Assembly (NCBI RefSeq): GCF_000223375.1
Contig: NC_017384.1
Coordinates: 748,097-812,096 of the forward strand
Direction of reading: 5' to 3'
Length of the DNA stretch: 64,000 nucleotides
DNA from: Ketogulonicigenium vulgare WSH-001
Lineage (GTDB): Bacteria > Pseudomonadota > Alphaproteobacteria > Rhodobacterales > Rhodobacteraceae
The notes under the pieces are model-generated. The model ran no database searches and was not told where the DNA came from. It was given only the letters and a program-made list of their open reading frames with translations. Below are positions 16,455 through 25,144 of this stretch, piece by piece. The position numbers and the translations under genes were made by a program. Every line of letters begins with the position of its first letter. The first letter of the stretch is position 1.

Positions 16455-16630
16455 GTCTCGTCAGATTGCTTGCGCGCGGCCTCGATCAGTTGCGCGATAT
16501 GGCGTCTATCCTCTTTGAGCATGCGCTTGAGCTGCTCCATCTGCAAATTTAACGAACTGTTGTCTCGCTCGATCGCGGCAATCTTGGTGGAGAGCTTCAG
16601 CATTCTCTCCTGCAAATCCTTAATCTCCAT
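16451..16630 (-). CDS. Small antisense coiled-coil protein between terminase genes
   Basis: A 59-residue minus-strand protein beginning MEIKDLQERMLKLSTKIAAI and continuing in regular heptads (LQMEQLKRMLKEDRRHIAQL). It overlaps the terminase small subunit stop by 4 bases and lies in the otherwise non-coding gap before the large subunit. The regular heptad pattern speaks for a real product. A weak AGGA stands upstream. Function unknown. Confidence 0.5.
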   Translation of the reverse strand: MEIKDLQERMLKLSTKIAAIERDNSSLNLQMEQLKRMLKEDRRHIAQLIEAARKQSDET

Positions 16631-16774
16631 GGACCGATCCTGTCTAACCTGTTGGGTTACCTACAACTACAAGCTGAATTGGATCAGATTGGATCGTTCT
16701 GTCTACTCCCAATTCACGTTGGCTAGAGCAGTGCAGCCACAATGGATGAAATTAAATTAAGAGGGCTTTTATCG

Positions 16775-18928
16775 ATGCAGATGCGCGGGTTCGAGCCATT
16801 GATGCCTTATGCGGATCCGCGCGTAGCGCTGAAGGCGGCGCTGCCTGCGCTTCGTCCTGCCGAGCGGATCTCGGTCACCGATGCCGCCGAAAAGTATATG
16901 CGCGTGAATGTTTCGGGAACGTGGAAAAAGTTCAGCCGCGACGTGACGCCTTACATGACCGAGCCGAGCGACATGATCCCTTCGCGGATGTATCGCGGGC
17001 TGGTGCTGTGCGGGCCGTCGCAGTCGGGCAAGACCCAGATGCTGCAATCGGCGGTGGCCTATACGATTGCCGCGAACCCCGGACGGGTCGGGCTGTTCCA
17101 GATGACACGGGATGCGGCGCAGCTGTTTGAGCGCGAAAAGATCGCGCCGATGATCGCGAACTCGCCTGAGCTGCGGGCGAAGCTGGCGAAGGGGCGCGGG
17201 TCGGATACGATCTTTCAAAAGCTGTTTCTGGGCGGCACGCATCTGACGCTGAACTGGCCGACGATTACGCAGCTCAGCTCGACCACGATCCGGCTGGTGC
17301 TGGGCACGGATTATGACCACTTCCCCGAGAGCGTGGACGGCGAGGGCGATGCCTATTCGCTGATGCGGGCGCGGGCCAAGACCTACATGTCGCGGGGCAT
17401 GGTGGTGGTTGAAAGCAGTCCAGGCGCGCCGATCACGGATGAACATTGGCAGCCGCAATCAGCGCATGATGTGCCGCCGGTGGAATACGGGGTGCTGTCG
17501 CTCTATCCGAACGGGACGCGGGGCCGGTGGTATTGGACATGCCCGTGCTGCGGCGAGGAATTTGAACCGACCTTTGCGCGCCTCGTCTATCCCGAAGGGG
17601 CCGAGCCTGCGGAAGCCGGTGACGCTGCCGAGATGCGGTGCCCGCATTGTCGCCAGACCTTCGGGCATGGCCTCAAGCGCGCGCTGAACAGTGAAGGACG
17701 CTGGCTGCATGAAGGCCGCGAGGTTGACGAATACGGACGCCCGCGCCTTGTCACCATCGACAGCGGCTTAGTGCGGCGCACCGATATGCTTAGCTACTGG
17801 CTGAACGGGGCAGCCGCCGCGTTCTCGACTTGGGCGGAACTGGTGGAAACCTATGAGAACGCCAAGCGCGCCTTTGACAAGACCGGCGACGAGGAAAAGC
17901 TAAAGACCGCAGCGAACACGGGGCAGGCGATGCCCTATATGCCGCGCTCTGCCTCGGATGAAATGACGCTCTCGCTGCAAGGGCTGAAGGATAAGGCGGA
18001 AGGGCATGATCTGCCGCGCGGGATCGCGCCGCATTGGGTGCGTTACCTCACGGTATCGGTGGACGTGCAAAGCACCTACTTCTCGGTGGGTGTCACGGGC
18101 TGGGGCGAGAACGGTCGGCACTGCCCGATTGACCGCTTTGATATTGTGAAGCCGCCCAATCAGGACGCGGATGCGCCGGAGCGGACGCTAAAGCCGTTCG
18201 AGATTGCCGCCGATTGGGATGCGCTGGTGGATCTGGCGACGCGCGAATGGCCGGTTGATGGGGCCAATGGATCGCTGCTTGCACGCTCGATCGCGATCGA
18301 CATGCACGGCGGCGGCTCGACCACGGAAAACGCCTATCGGTTCTACCGCAAGCGCCGCAAGGCGGGCGAGGGGCAGCGCTGGTATCTGACGCGCGGCGAG
18401 GGCGGTTTGAAGAAACCCGATCGCGTGTGGCTGAAAGCGCCGGAACGGTCGAACAACGTCAAGCGCAAGGCGGCAGCGGATATCCAGATCCTGCACATGG
18501 CGACGGATCGGTTGAAAGATGCGGTGGCGGCAAGTCTTCGCATGCAGGACGGCGGCACCAATGATTGCGAGGTGCCGGGCTGGATGACCACCGATGAGCT
18601 GGGCGAGCTGATGGCCGAGCGGCGCGGCAAGTCCGGCTGGGAAAAACGACCCGGCGTTGTGCGAAACGAGAGTTTCGACCACCTCGTCCAAGCAAGGGCC
18701 CAGCATCTGATCAAGGGCGGCGAGCGGGTCAATTGGGACGATCCACCGGAATGGGCGGTTTTGGGTAACCAGAACCGCTTTTTTGTTGCCCCGATCAAAC
18801 TCGCCCCGCTTGCGGATCCGGAAGCTGCGGTGCCGGTGCCCGCTAAAAGAAAACCGCGCCCGCAAGCGCAGCCTGCCAAGCCCGAAACCGGCGGCTGGAT
18901 CAAACACCGGAAAGGAAGCTGGCTTTGA
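16775..18928 (+). CDS. Terminase large subunit (GpA family)
   Basis: A 717-residue packaging motor-nuclease of the lambda GpA type. Walker A is GPSQSGKTQ (about residue 77). The ATPase acidic motif region contains LGTDYDHFPESVDGEGDAYS and ESSPG. A zinc ribbon, CPCCGEEF...CPHCRQTF, sits in the middle. The nuclease domain follows with YLTVSVDVQ and IAIDMHGGGS. Start 16775 is preferred over ATG 16742 because AGAGGG lies 9 bases upstream. It translocates DNA into proheads and cuts the concatemer. Confidence 0.95.
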   Translation: MQMRGFEPLMPYADPRVALKAALPALRPAERISVTDAAEKYMRVNVSGTWKKFSRDVTPYMTEPSDMIPSRMYRGLVLCGPSQSGKTQMLQSAVAYTIAANPGRVGLFQMTRDAAQLFEREKIAPMIANSPELRAKLAKGRGSDTIFQKLFLGGTHLTLNWPTITQLSSTTIRLVLGTDYDHFPESVDGEGDAYSLMRARAKTYMSRGMVVVESSPGAPITDEHWQPQSAHDVPPVEYGVLSLYPNGTRGRWYWTCPCCGEEFEPTFARLVYPEGAEPAEAGDAAEMRCPHCRQTFGHGLKRALNSEGRWLHEGREVDEYGRPRLVTIDSGLVRRTDMLSYWLNGAAAAFSTWAELVETYENAKRAFDKTGDEEKLKTAANTGQAMPYMPRSASDEMTLSLQGLKDKAEGHDLPRGIAPHWVRYLTVSVDVQSTYFSVGVTGWGENGRHCPIDRFDIVKPPNQDADAPERTLKPFEIAADWDALVDLATREWPVDGANGSLLARSIAIDMHGGGSTTENAYRFYRKRRKAGEGQRWYLTRGEGGLKKPDRVWLKAPERSNNVKRKAAADIQILHMATDRLKDAVAASLRMQDGGTNDCEVPGWMTTDELGELMAERRGKSGWEKRPGVVRNESFDHLVQARAQHLIKGGERVNWDDPPEWAVLGNQNRFFVAPIKLAPLADPEAAVPVPAKRKPRPQAQPAKPETGGWIKHRKGSWL

Positions 18929-19119
18929 GCAAGGTCAATACGCAAATCGAGCAGATCGAGGACATGATCGCGAAGGGTGTGCTTTCGCTGGAGCAAAACG
19001 GCGAAAAGGTCACGTTACGTAGCTTTGACGAAATGCAGCGCACCCTGACGTGGCTCTACCGCAGGCGCGATGGCGACACGCGCAAGACGTTCCACACGCC
19101 AAAGTTCTCGCGGGGGTGA
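18925..19119 (+). CDS. Head-tail connector protein gpW-like
   Basis: A 64-residue protein of the lambda gpW type (IEDMIAKGVLSLEQNGEKVT, then LRSFDEMQRTLTWLYRRRDG), which in lambda closes the filled head and prepares tail attachment. It starts at TTG 18925, overlapping the terminase stop (TTGA), with AGGAAG 8 bases upstream. Position between terminase and portal equals that of W in lambda. Confidence 0.85.
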   Translation: MSKVNTQIEQIEDMIAKGVLSLEQNGEKVTLRSFDEMQRTLTWLYRRRDGDTRKTFHTPKFSRG

Positions 19120-19120
19120 T

Positions 19121-20632
19121 ATGGGCTTCATGAACAAAGTCGCGCTCGCGGTCGCCCCGGCATGGGCGGCGCGGCGTGAACGCTCGCGCCTTGTCGCGAT
19201 GCATTATCGCGCCGCACGGCTTGGGCAGCGTTCGGATAGTCTGCGCCCCACGAACTCCGATGCCAATGTGGCGGGGCAGGCGCGACAGCGGGTGTCGCAA
19301 TATATGCGGGATCTGGTGCGCAATGCGCCTTTTGCGGCGCGGGCGCAGGCGGTCATCGCGAACAATGTGGTGGGCGACGGGATCATCCCGAAGGTCACTA
19401 TGAATGCGCAGGTCGCGGATCGGGATCTCGGCCAGCGCCTGAAGGATCGCGGCATGCACCATATCGAGACCTCACTCGATACCGTGCATATCGACAAAAA
19501 GGGGCTGCAAAATCTTTACGGCTTGCAGCGACAGGTAATCAACACGGTCGTGGAATCGGGCGAGGCGCTGATCAGGCGGCACAAGCTGCCGGTTGAAAAT
19601 GGCGCGGGGCTGCCGCTGAAAATCGAGGTGCTTGAACCCGAATACCTCGACAGTGGTCGCATGTGGGCGGGCGAGGGCGAGAATATCGTGCGGGACGGGA
19701 TCGAATACGATCCGGTTGGCAACCGTGTCGCCTATTGGCTGTTCAGCCAGCATCCCGGCGGCGAGTTCGTGCCCAGTAAATCGCAGATCACTTCGGTTCG
19801 GGTGCCTGCCGATGAGATTATTCACGTCTTTCGACCGGATCGCCCGGGACAGGATCGCGGTATGAGTTGGCTCGCGCCGGTGGCGGAAAAGATGCTCATG
19901 CTCGACGATTACGAGGACGCGCAGCTGATGCGGCAGCGGATCGCGGCTTGCTTTGCCGCGTTCCGTAAAACGGGGCCGGATGCGAAGGCATCGCCTGAAA
20001 TCAGCAAGACGCTGGTTCCCGGCACAATCGTCGATATCGGGCCGGAGGAGGATGTGGTTTTTGCTGCGCCGCCGACGGCATCGGGGGATGACCAGTTCAA
20101 AGGCACGATCCTGCGCGGCATCGCGATGGGGCTTGGCATCTCTTACGAGGCGCTGACCGGCGATCTGTCGGGCGTCAACTTCAGCTCGGCCCGCATCGGA
20201 CGGCTGGAAATGGATCGCAATGTTAGCAGCTGGCAATGGCTGATGATGGTGCCGCAGATGCTGCAACCACTCGGTTGCTGGATCATGGAAGCATGGGCCG
20301 AATACGAGGCGCAGACGCGGGAGATAAAGGATCTGCCGCTTGGCGACTTCATCGACGGCGGCGGGCTTGTTCTGACGTGGGTGCCGCCGGTGCGGCTGAT
20401 GATCGACCCTTCGGGCGAGTTCGCGGCGTTCAACACGGCGGTGCGCTCGGGGTTCATGAGCCGTCAGGGCGTGGTGCGGACAACCGGCATCGATCCCGAA
20501 AGGCTGATGCAGGAGCAATATCAAGACATGCGCGAGGCGGATGAGCTGGGGCTGATCTTTGACAGCGACCCGCGCAAGGACATCTCGCGGCAGATCCTCA
20601 GCGAGCAGGCGGAAAGGGCACGCAATGAATGA
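19121..20632 (+). CDS. Portal protein (lambda gpB family)
   Basis: A 503-residue portal of the lambda family, the dodecameric channel at one capsid vertex for DNA entry and exit. Recognisable segments: MRDLVRNAPFAARAQAVIAN, NNVVGDGIIPK, RPDRPGQDRGMSWLAPV, SYEALTGDLSGVNFSSARIG. ATG 19121 follows GGGGGTGAT; an upstream in-frame start lies in the gpW gene. The stop overlaps the protease-capsid start by 8 bases. Confidence 0.95.
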   Translation: MGFMNKVALAVAPAWAARRERSRLVAMHYRAARLGQRSDSLRPTNSDANVAGQARQRVSQYMRDLVRNAPFAARAQAVIANNVVGDGIIPKVTMNAQVADRDLGQRLKDRGMHHIETSLDTVHIDKKGLQNLYGLQRQVINTVVESGEALIRRHKLPVENGAGLPLKIEVLEPEYLDSGRMWAGEGENIVRDGIEYDPVGNRVAYWLFSQHPGGEFVPSKSQITSVRVPADEIIHVFRPDRPGQDRGMSWLAPVAEKMLMLDDYEDAQLMRQRIAACFAAFRKTGPDAKASPEISKTLVPGTIVDIGPEEDVVFAAPPTASGDDQFKGTILRGIAMGLGISYEALTGDLSGVNFSSARIGRLEMDRNVSSWQWLMMVPQMLQPLGCWIMEAWAEYEAQTREIKDLPLGDFIDGGGLVLTWVPPVRLMIDPSGEFAAFNTAVRSGFMSRQGVVRTTGIDPERLMQEQYQDMREADELGLIFDSDPRKDISRQILSEQAERARNE

Positions 20633-22757
20633 GATCTACCTGTCCGGCACGATCGGGCAGTCCTTTTGGGATGAGGAATTCTTCACCGAAAGCTCCGTCC
20701 GCGACGTGCTGGCGGGTCTAAGCGGCCCTCTGACGGTTAATTTGAACTCGGGTGGCGGGATCGCGACCGAGGGGCAGGCGATCTATACGCTGCTGAAGGA
20801 ATATCCGGGCGAGGTGACGATTGTTGTGAACGGCATCGCGGCCTCTGCCGCCTCGCTGATCGCGATGGCCGGTGATCACATCATTATGCCCGAAGGCGCG
20901 ATCATGATGATCCACGATCCGGCCAGCTGGGCGGTCGAGGGGCGCGGCACTGAGGCCGATCACCTCAAAGCCGCCAAGCATCTGGGCGTTATCGCCAATG
21001 CCTATGCGGCGATTTACGCCGCGCGGGCAGGTATCAGCCCCGAGGCTGCCCGCAAGATCATGCAGGTCGAGACCTATTACGATGGGCCGCAAGCGGTCCG
21101 CGCGGGGTTTGCGACCGCGACAGATGACAGCGCGGCGGCAGCAGCTGCGGCGCTTTTTGATTACAATCTTTACGCTCATGCCCCCGCAAGTTTGCGGGCG
21201 GTGGGTGACGCAGTCGGTCGGCGTCAGTCCAAGCGCGCCGTCGCGGCGATGATGGCCGGATCTAACAATGCTCAAAAGGAGGCTTTCATGCCCAAACCCC
21301 GTGCGACCCGTGCAAATGCAACCATGAACGATGATCAGGCTCCGACGCTGGAGGATGATCTGGATCCGGCGCTGGATGACCAGAACGTTGACGACATCAC
21401 CGCCAGCGACGACGACGACATTACGGCCAGCGACGACGATGAAATCACCGCCGATGACGGCGATGATCTCGATGATCTGAATGCATCCGGGGCAGATCCC
21501 GATGACGAACTTAAAACCGCGATGCGGGCAACGGCGGTGATGAAGCTGTGTAAGGCGCGCGGCATCAGCACGGCGGTTGCGCATCACTATATCGCGGCGG
21601 GCATGTCCTCGGATGACGTGCGCCGCCTCCACCCTGCGAACAAGGATGGCCGCATGCCCCAGACCACCGCCTTCACGCCGCGCGCCCGCATTGTGCGCGA
21701 TGAGGTCGACACCCGCCGCGCGGCGCTGACCGGTGCGATCTTTGCCAAAATGCAGCAAAAGCGCGGTCGCAAAGTCGAGGTGCAGGGCGCATCGCGCCAG
21801 TATATGGATGCGGGTCTGATCGAGATGGCATCGGTCGCAACGGGTCGCAAGCTGCCGCGCTTTGCCATGTCTTATGGTGTGCGCGAACAGTTCATGATGG
21901 ATGCGATGCATTCCACCTCGGACTTTCCGGCGATTTTCCAAAATGCGCTGCATAAGGTGCTGCTCGACACCTACAGCAACTTCACACCGACCTATCAGCG
22001 CGTGGCCGAGCGCAAGGACTTTAACGACTTCCGCCCGATGCCACTGGTGATGACCGGCAGCTTGCCGATGCTGAAGCCGATTACCGAGACCGGTGAAATC
22101 AAGCACGGCACCTTCTCCGATCGCGGCGAGATGGCGACAATCGAACGCTATGGCGTGATTGTGCCGATTGACCGGGCGATGATCGTGAATGACGAACTGG
22201 GCGCGATTGCTCGCGTTATGGAGCGCTATGGCCGCACGGTTGGCGTGTTCGAGGAACGCACCTTCTATTCGCTGGCATTCTCTGGCCTCATGTCTGACGA
22301 AAAGCCGATCTTCCATACGGATCACAAGAACGTCGCGCCGAACGGCTCGGATATTACGGACGACGCAGTCAGCGAGGCACGCACCTATCTGCGTGAGGCG
22401 AAAGGGCTGGACGGCGAGCCGCTTTACCTGAACCCGAACTTGCTGCTGGTCGGCCCCAAGAACGAGACAGCGGCGCAGCGCCTGCTGGCGCAGACCACGC
22501 CCGCCAACGCTGACGACGTCAACGTCTTTAGCGGCCAGCTGGGGCTGGTGGTTACGCCGGAGATCACCGGTCGGGAATGGTATGTGTTTGACAATACAAA
22601 CCCCTGCTGGACTTACGGCTATCTCGAGGATGCCTCGGCCCCGCGTGTCAGCACGCAGGAGCTGTTCGATCAGCAGGGCATGAAACTGAAACTGGAGCAT
22701 GACTTTGGCGTGGGTCACGCCCGCTATGAGAGCGGCTTCAAGAACATCGGCCGCTAA
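20625..22757 (+). CDS. Prohead protease-major capsid fusion protein
   Basis: A 710-residue protein with two functions in one chain. Residues 1 to about 200 are a ClpP-like serine protease: NSGGG oxyanion region at 41-45, nucleophile Ser74 in NGIAASAASLIAMAG, His97 in MMIHDPAS. A very acidic linker with a threefold DITASDDD repeat lies around residues 255-290. From about 370 on it is a Mu gpT-like major capsid protein (MDAGLIEMASVATGRKLP, ERYGVIVPIDRAMIVND). The protease likely matures the shell and removes the linker as scaffold. Confidence 0.92.
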   Translation: MNEIYLSGTIGQSFWDEEFFTESSVRDVLAGLSGPLTVNLNSGGGIATEGQAIYTLLKEYPGEVTIVVNGIAASAASLIAMAGDHIIMPEGAIMMIHDPASWAVEGRGTEADHLKAAKHLGVIANAYAAIYAARAGISPEAARKIMQVETYYDGPQAVRAGFATATDDSAAAAAAALFDYNLYAHAPASLRAVGDAVGRRQSKRAVAAMMAGSNNAQKEAFMPKPRATRANATMNDDQAPTLEDDLDPALDDQNVDDITASDDDDITASDDDEITADDGDDLDDLNASGADPDDELKTAMRATAVMKLCKARGISTAVAHHYIAAGMSSDDVRRLHPANKDGRMPQTTAFTPRARIVRDEVDTRRAALTGAIFAKMQQKRGRKVEVQGASRQYMDAGLIEMASVATGRKLPRFAMSYGVREQFMMDAMHSTSDFPAIFQNALHKVLLDTYSNFTPTYQRVAERKDFNDFRPMPLVMTGSLPMLKPITETGEIKHGTFSDRGEMATIERYGVIVPIDRAMIVNDELGAIARVMERYGRTVGVFEERTFYSLAFSGLMSDEKPIFHTDHKNVAPNGSDITDDAVSEARTYLREAKGLDGEPLYLNPNLLLVGPKNETAAQRLLAQTTPANADDVNVFSGQLGLVVTPEITGREWYVFDNTNPCWTYGYLEDASAPRVSTQELFDQQGMKLKLEHDFGVGHARYESGFKNIGR

Positions 22758-22783
22758 AAGCCACTGCCTATTCACTGACAAGA

Positions 22784-22803
22784 GCCGCCTTCGGGCGGCT
22801 TTT
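22784..22803 (+). terminator. Rho-independent terminator after the capsid gene
   Basis: GCCGCC-TTCG-GGCGGC (22784-22799) followed by TTTT. A perfect six-pair stem with a UUCG tetraloop, between capsid and decoration genes. It may tune the ratio of the two rather than end the late transcript. Confidence 0.75.
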
Positions 22804-22835
22804 GTCGTTCACCTCTTAGATGTCAGGAAAGACAT

Positions 22836-23180
22836 ATGAAAAACTCCATTCAACGCGGCCATTCCTTGGCCATCATTGCAGCGGCTGCGGTGGAAAGCGG
22901 CCAATTGGTCGTCGCGGGTCGCATGGTCGGCGTCGCGGGTGCGGATGCAGACGCGGGTGATCGGGTCGAGATCCACCTGGAGGGCGTTTATGAGTTGACC
23001 AAAACACCGACGCAGGCATGGTCTGTCGGGGCACTGGTCTATGCCGTGCCCGCTACGGGCGTTCTGACCACGGCGGCATCTGGCAACGTGCTCGTTGGGG
23101 TGGCGGTCGAGGCGACCGTCAATCCATCTGCCACGGGCATTGTTCGGCTCAATGGGTCGTTCTCGCCCGCTGCGGCCTAG
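22836..23180 (+). CDS. Capsid decoration protein (DUF2190)
   Basis: A 114-residue DUF2190 protein, a beta-rich capsid cement family. Its repeated Gly/Val/Ala strands (QLVVAGRMVGVAGADADAGD, VGALVYAVPATGVLTTA) are typical. It follows the capsid gene directly, behind the hairpin at 22784. Length is normal. A role in stabilising the expanded head is known for the family. Confidence 0.85.
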   Translation: MKNSIQRGHSLAIIAAAAVESGQLVVAGRMVGVAGADADAGDRVEIHLEGVYELTKTPTQAWSVGALVYAVPATGVLTTAASGNVLVGVAVEATVNPSATGIVRLNGSFSPAAA

Positions 23181-23183
23181 GCC

Positions 23184-23513
23184 ATGACGGCGCTGTTTGA
23201 TGGTGTCGCGGGGCTGCTGACCGGCACCTTCGGCACGGTTGTCGAATACCGGCGCGACGGGCGCATGGAGTGGACGGATATTCCGTCCACCTTCCGCGAA
23301 CAGCCGATCGAGGTCACGGATGCCGAGGGGCGCGATGTGCTGATCATCGCGCCGACTTGGCGGGTCATTCACCGGCTGGTGCCGGATCTCAAGCGCGATG
23401 ATCTGGTGCGCCCCGCCTCGGGTAAGGTCTACCGCGTCGTAAACTTTGACCCGACTGGCTCGCCTGCTGCGGATGCCCAAGTGCTGTGTCAGCTGGAGGA
23501 ATGGTATGGATAG
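23184..23513 (+). CDS. Head-tail joining protein (gpFII-like)
   Basis: A 109-residue beta-rich protein (DVLIIAPTWRVIHRLVPDLK, GKVYRVVNFDPTGSPAADAQ) in the position of lambda FII, which plugs the head connector and receives the tail. It begins three bases behind the decoration gene stop and overlaps the next gene by 8 bases. The family match is by size, position and pattern; motifs are weak. Confidence 0.7.
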   Translation: MTALFDGVAGLLTGTFGTVVEYRRDGRMEWTDIPSTFREQPIEVTDAEGRDVLIIAPTWRVIHRLVPDLKRDDLVRPASGKVYRVVNFDPTGSPAADAQVLCQLEEWYG

Positions 23514-23946
23514 CCCTGCCAGTATCCGCAAAGCCTATCGCGACACGGCGGCGGCGGCCATGGCGGCGGCGGATCGGTTCGCCGGTTTTGCGCGCCTGCC
23601 GTCTTGGGTTGAGGCGGTGAATGATAGCGTGCTGCCTGCCTTTGGCGCATTCACGCTGTCGGATGCCTTCGGGCGCACCACCTTGGATGGCGAACATCAG
23701 TGGGATGTGAAGCTGACGGTCGCCGCCAAGCGCACCGGGCTGCCCTCGGACCTCGATGACGACCTCGATCTCGATCTGGAAACGATTATCGCCACGATCA
23801 TCACCGCGCTGCACGGCGCGAGCCTCTGCGGCGCGCAGATCCAGTGCGACGTCGAGACCAGCCAAACAGTTGTGAATGCCGACGGCGGCAAGCGCGTCGG
23901 CACGGTCGCGGTGACATTCAATTGCCGCTGCTACTGGATCTTTTAA
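23506..23946 (+). CDS. Probable tail completion/terminator protein
   Basis: A 146-residue protein starting at ATG 23506. N-terminal helix MDSPASIRKAYRDTAAAAMA; later an acidic stretch (DLDDDLDLDLETIIATIITAL) and a beta hairpin with cysteines near the end. It stands between head-tail joining and tail tube genes, where lambda has Z and U. Which of the two it corresponds to cannot be decided from the sequence. Confidence 0.65.
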   Translation: MDSPASIRKAYRDTAAAAMAAADRFAGFARLPSWVEAVNDSVLPAFGAFTLSDAFGRTTLDGEHQWDVKLTVAAKRTGLPSDLDDDLDLDLETIIATIITALHGASLCGAQIQCDVETSQTVVNADGGKRVGTVAVTFNCRCYWIF

Positions 23947-23958
23947 CAGGAGGGCAAC

Positions 23959-24387
23959 ATGCCTGCATCCACTGCCACCACCGGCTTCAGCACCCGTTTC
24001 GGGCGCAAGACCGGCACCGGCAATACCTATGCCTATTTCGCCGAGGTCTCGAACATTAACGGCATCGGCATGACGCGCGAGGCCATCGACGCAACCCATC
24101 TGGAAAGCCCTGATGGCTACAACGAGTTCATCGCCGGTATGAAGACTGGCAAGCCGGTGACGATCACACTGAACTTTGTGCCTGCCGCCACTTCGGACGT
24201 GACGGATGCCTTTGCAACCGGCTCGGGCGAGTTCCGCATTCTGTTTCCGGGCGGGACGGTGGCGTTCGACTTTACCGGGATCGTCACCGAATTTGCGCTT
24301 GGTGATATCAGCAATGACAAGCTTACTGCATCGCTAGTCATGCAGCCCTCTGGCAAGCCCACGCTCGGGTTGGTGGCAGGTGGCTGA
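23959..24387 (+). CDS. Major tail tube protein
   Basis: A 142-residue protein similar in pattern to lambda gpV-type tube subunits: SNINGIGMTREAIDATHLES, GMKTGKPVTITLNFVPA, then GEFRILFPGGTVAFDFTGIV. CAGGAGGGCAAC gives a strong ribosome-binding site as expected for a high-copy structural protein. It overlaps the chaperone gene by one base. Confidence 0.88.
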   Translation: MPASTATTGFSTRFGRKTGTGNTYAYFAEVSNINGIGMTREAIDATHLESPDGYNEFIAGMKTGKPVTITLNFVPAATSDVTDAFATGSGEFRILFPGGTVAFDFTGIVTEFALGDISNDKLTASLVMQPSGKPTLGLVAGG

Positions 24388-24782
24388 TGGCACAGCAACT
24401 TAAGGGTGAAGTGACCGCCAAGTATGATGGTCAAAGTTATAAGTTGGTGCTGAACTTCAACGCCCTGTGCGACTTTGAGGACGTGACTGGGCGCAACGGT
24501 TTAACGCTCGTTGATCAGATCGAGGCGGGCGAACCGATTAATGCGCGCGATATGCGCTACCTGATCTGGGCCGCACTGCGGCAACACCACCTCGATGCCA
24601 CGGTCGGGCTGGCAGGCTTGATTATCACTCATGATCAGAAAGCCATCAGAAAGCTGACGGGCGCAGAGCCGGGAAAGTCCCGGGAGGCGGAGGAGTTGGA
24701 GCCAGCGCAAGCGCCGGGGGAGGCTGTAGAGCCGCCGAACCCGGATCCGCCCAAGCCGAAGCGCAAGACCCGGCAACAATAG
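24387..24782 (+). CDS. Tail assembly chaperone, zero-frame product (gpG-like)
   Basis: A 131-residue protein. The folded N-terminal part (YKLVLNFNALCDFEDVTGRN ... MRYLIWAALRQHHLDATVGL) matches the tail chaperone family also found in gene transfer agents; the last 35 codons are a Pro/Lys-rich tail. The canonical slippery heptamer at 24671-24677 lies before that tail, so a fraction of ribosomes shift to -1 and make the longer G-T form. Together they coat the tape measure during tail assembly. Confidence 0.88.
   Translation: MAQQLKGEVTAKYDGQSYKLVLNFNALCDFEDVTGRNGLTLVDQIEAGEPINARDMRYLIWAALRQHHLDATVGLAGLIITHDQKAIRKLTGAEPGKSREAEELEPAQAPGEAVEPPNPDPPKPKRKTRQQ
24671..24677 (+). other. Programmed -1 ribosomal frameshift site
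   Basis: G GGA AAG in the zero frame: the heptamer GGGAAAG, the same one that lambda uses in its G/T genes. After slipping to GGG AAA the new frame stays open from 24677 to 25144 without a stop. The zero frame ends at 24782. A downstream stimulator structure was not modelled. Confidence 0.85.
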
Positions 24783-25144
24783 AAGATCTGCTGCGCGCCT
24801 ATGTCTCGGCGGGGTTTGACCCTGCCGGGTTCTGGGCGCTCACACCCGCGCTCTACCGTATCCATATGGCAGGCGCAGTGGAGCGGATTGAGCGCGAGGC
24901 CGAGGCGCTGACCCGGCAGGCATGGCTGATCGCCAAGCTCGTGGTGGTGCCGCTGGGCGGCGATATCCGGCCCTATGATCAGATATTCACCAAATCCCGC
25001 GCGGGCACGCCAATGCCACCTGCAGCGATGCAGGCGGTGCTGATCGCGCTTGCCAGTGCATGGGGTGCAGAGATGCCGCCCGATGTGCGCGACCACCTCA
25101 AGCAACAGGAAACAGGCAATGGCCAGTCCGTCGATCATCGGTAA
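24677..25144 (+). CDS. Tail assembly chaperone, frameshift extension (gpT-like)
   Basis: The 155 codons read after the -1 shift; joined to the first 97 codons they make a 252-residue G-T-like protein. A Gly/Ala/Ser-rich linker is followed by a folded domain (TIEDLLRAYVSAGFDPAGFW, LTPALYRIHMAGAVERIERE, AWLIAKLVVVPLGGD). The internal ATG at 24866 lies inside the domain and would remove EDLLRAYVSAG, so independent translation is unlikely. It overlaps the tape measure start by 26 bases. Confidence 0.8.
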   Translation, partial: VPGGGGVGASASAGGGCRAAEPGSAQAEAQDPATIEDLLRAYVSAGFDPAGFWALTPALYRIHMAGAVERIEREAEALTRQAWLIAKLVVVPLGGDIRPYDQIFTKSRAGTPMPPAAMQAVLIALASAWGAEMPPDVRDHLKQQETGNGQSVDHR

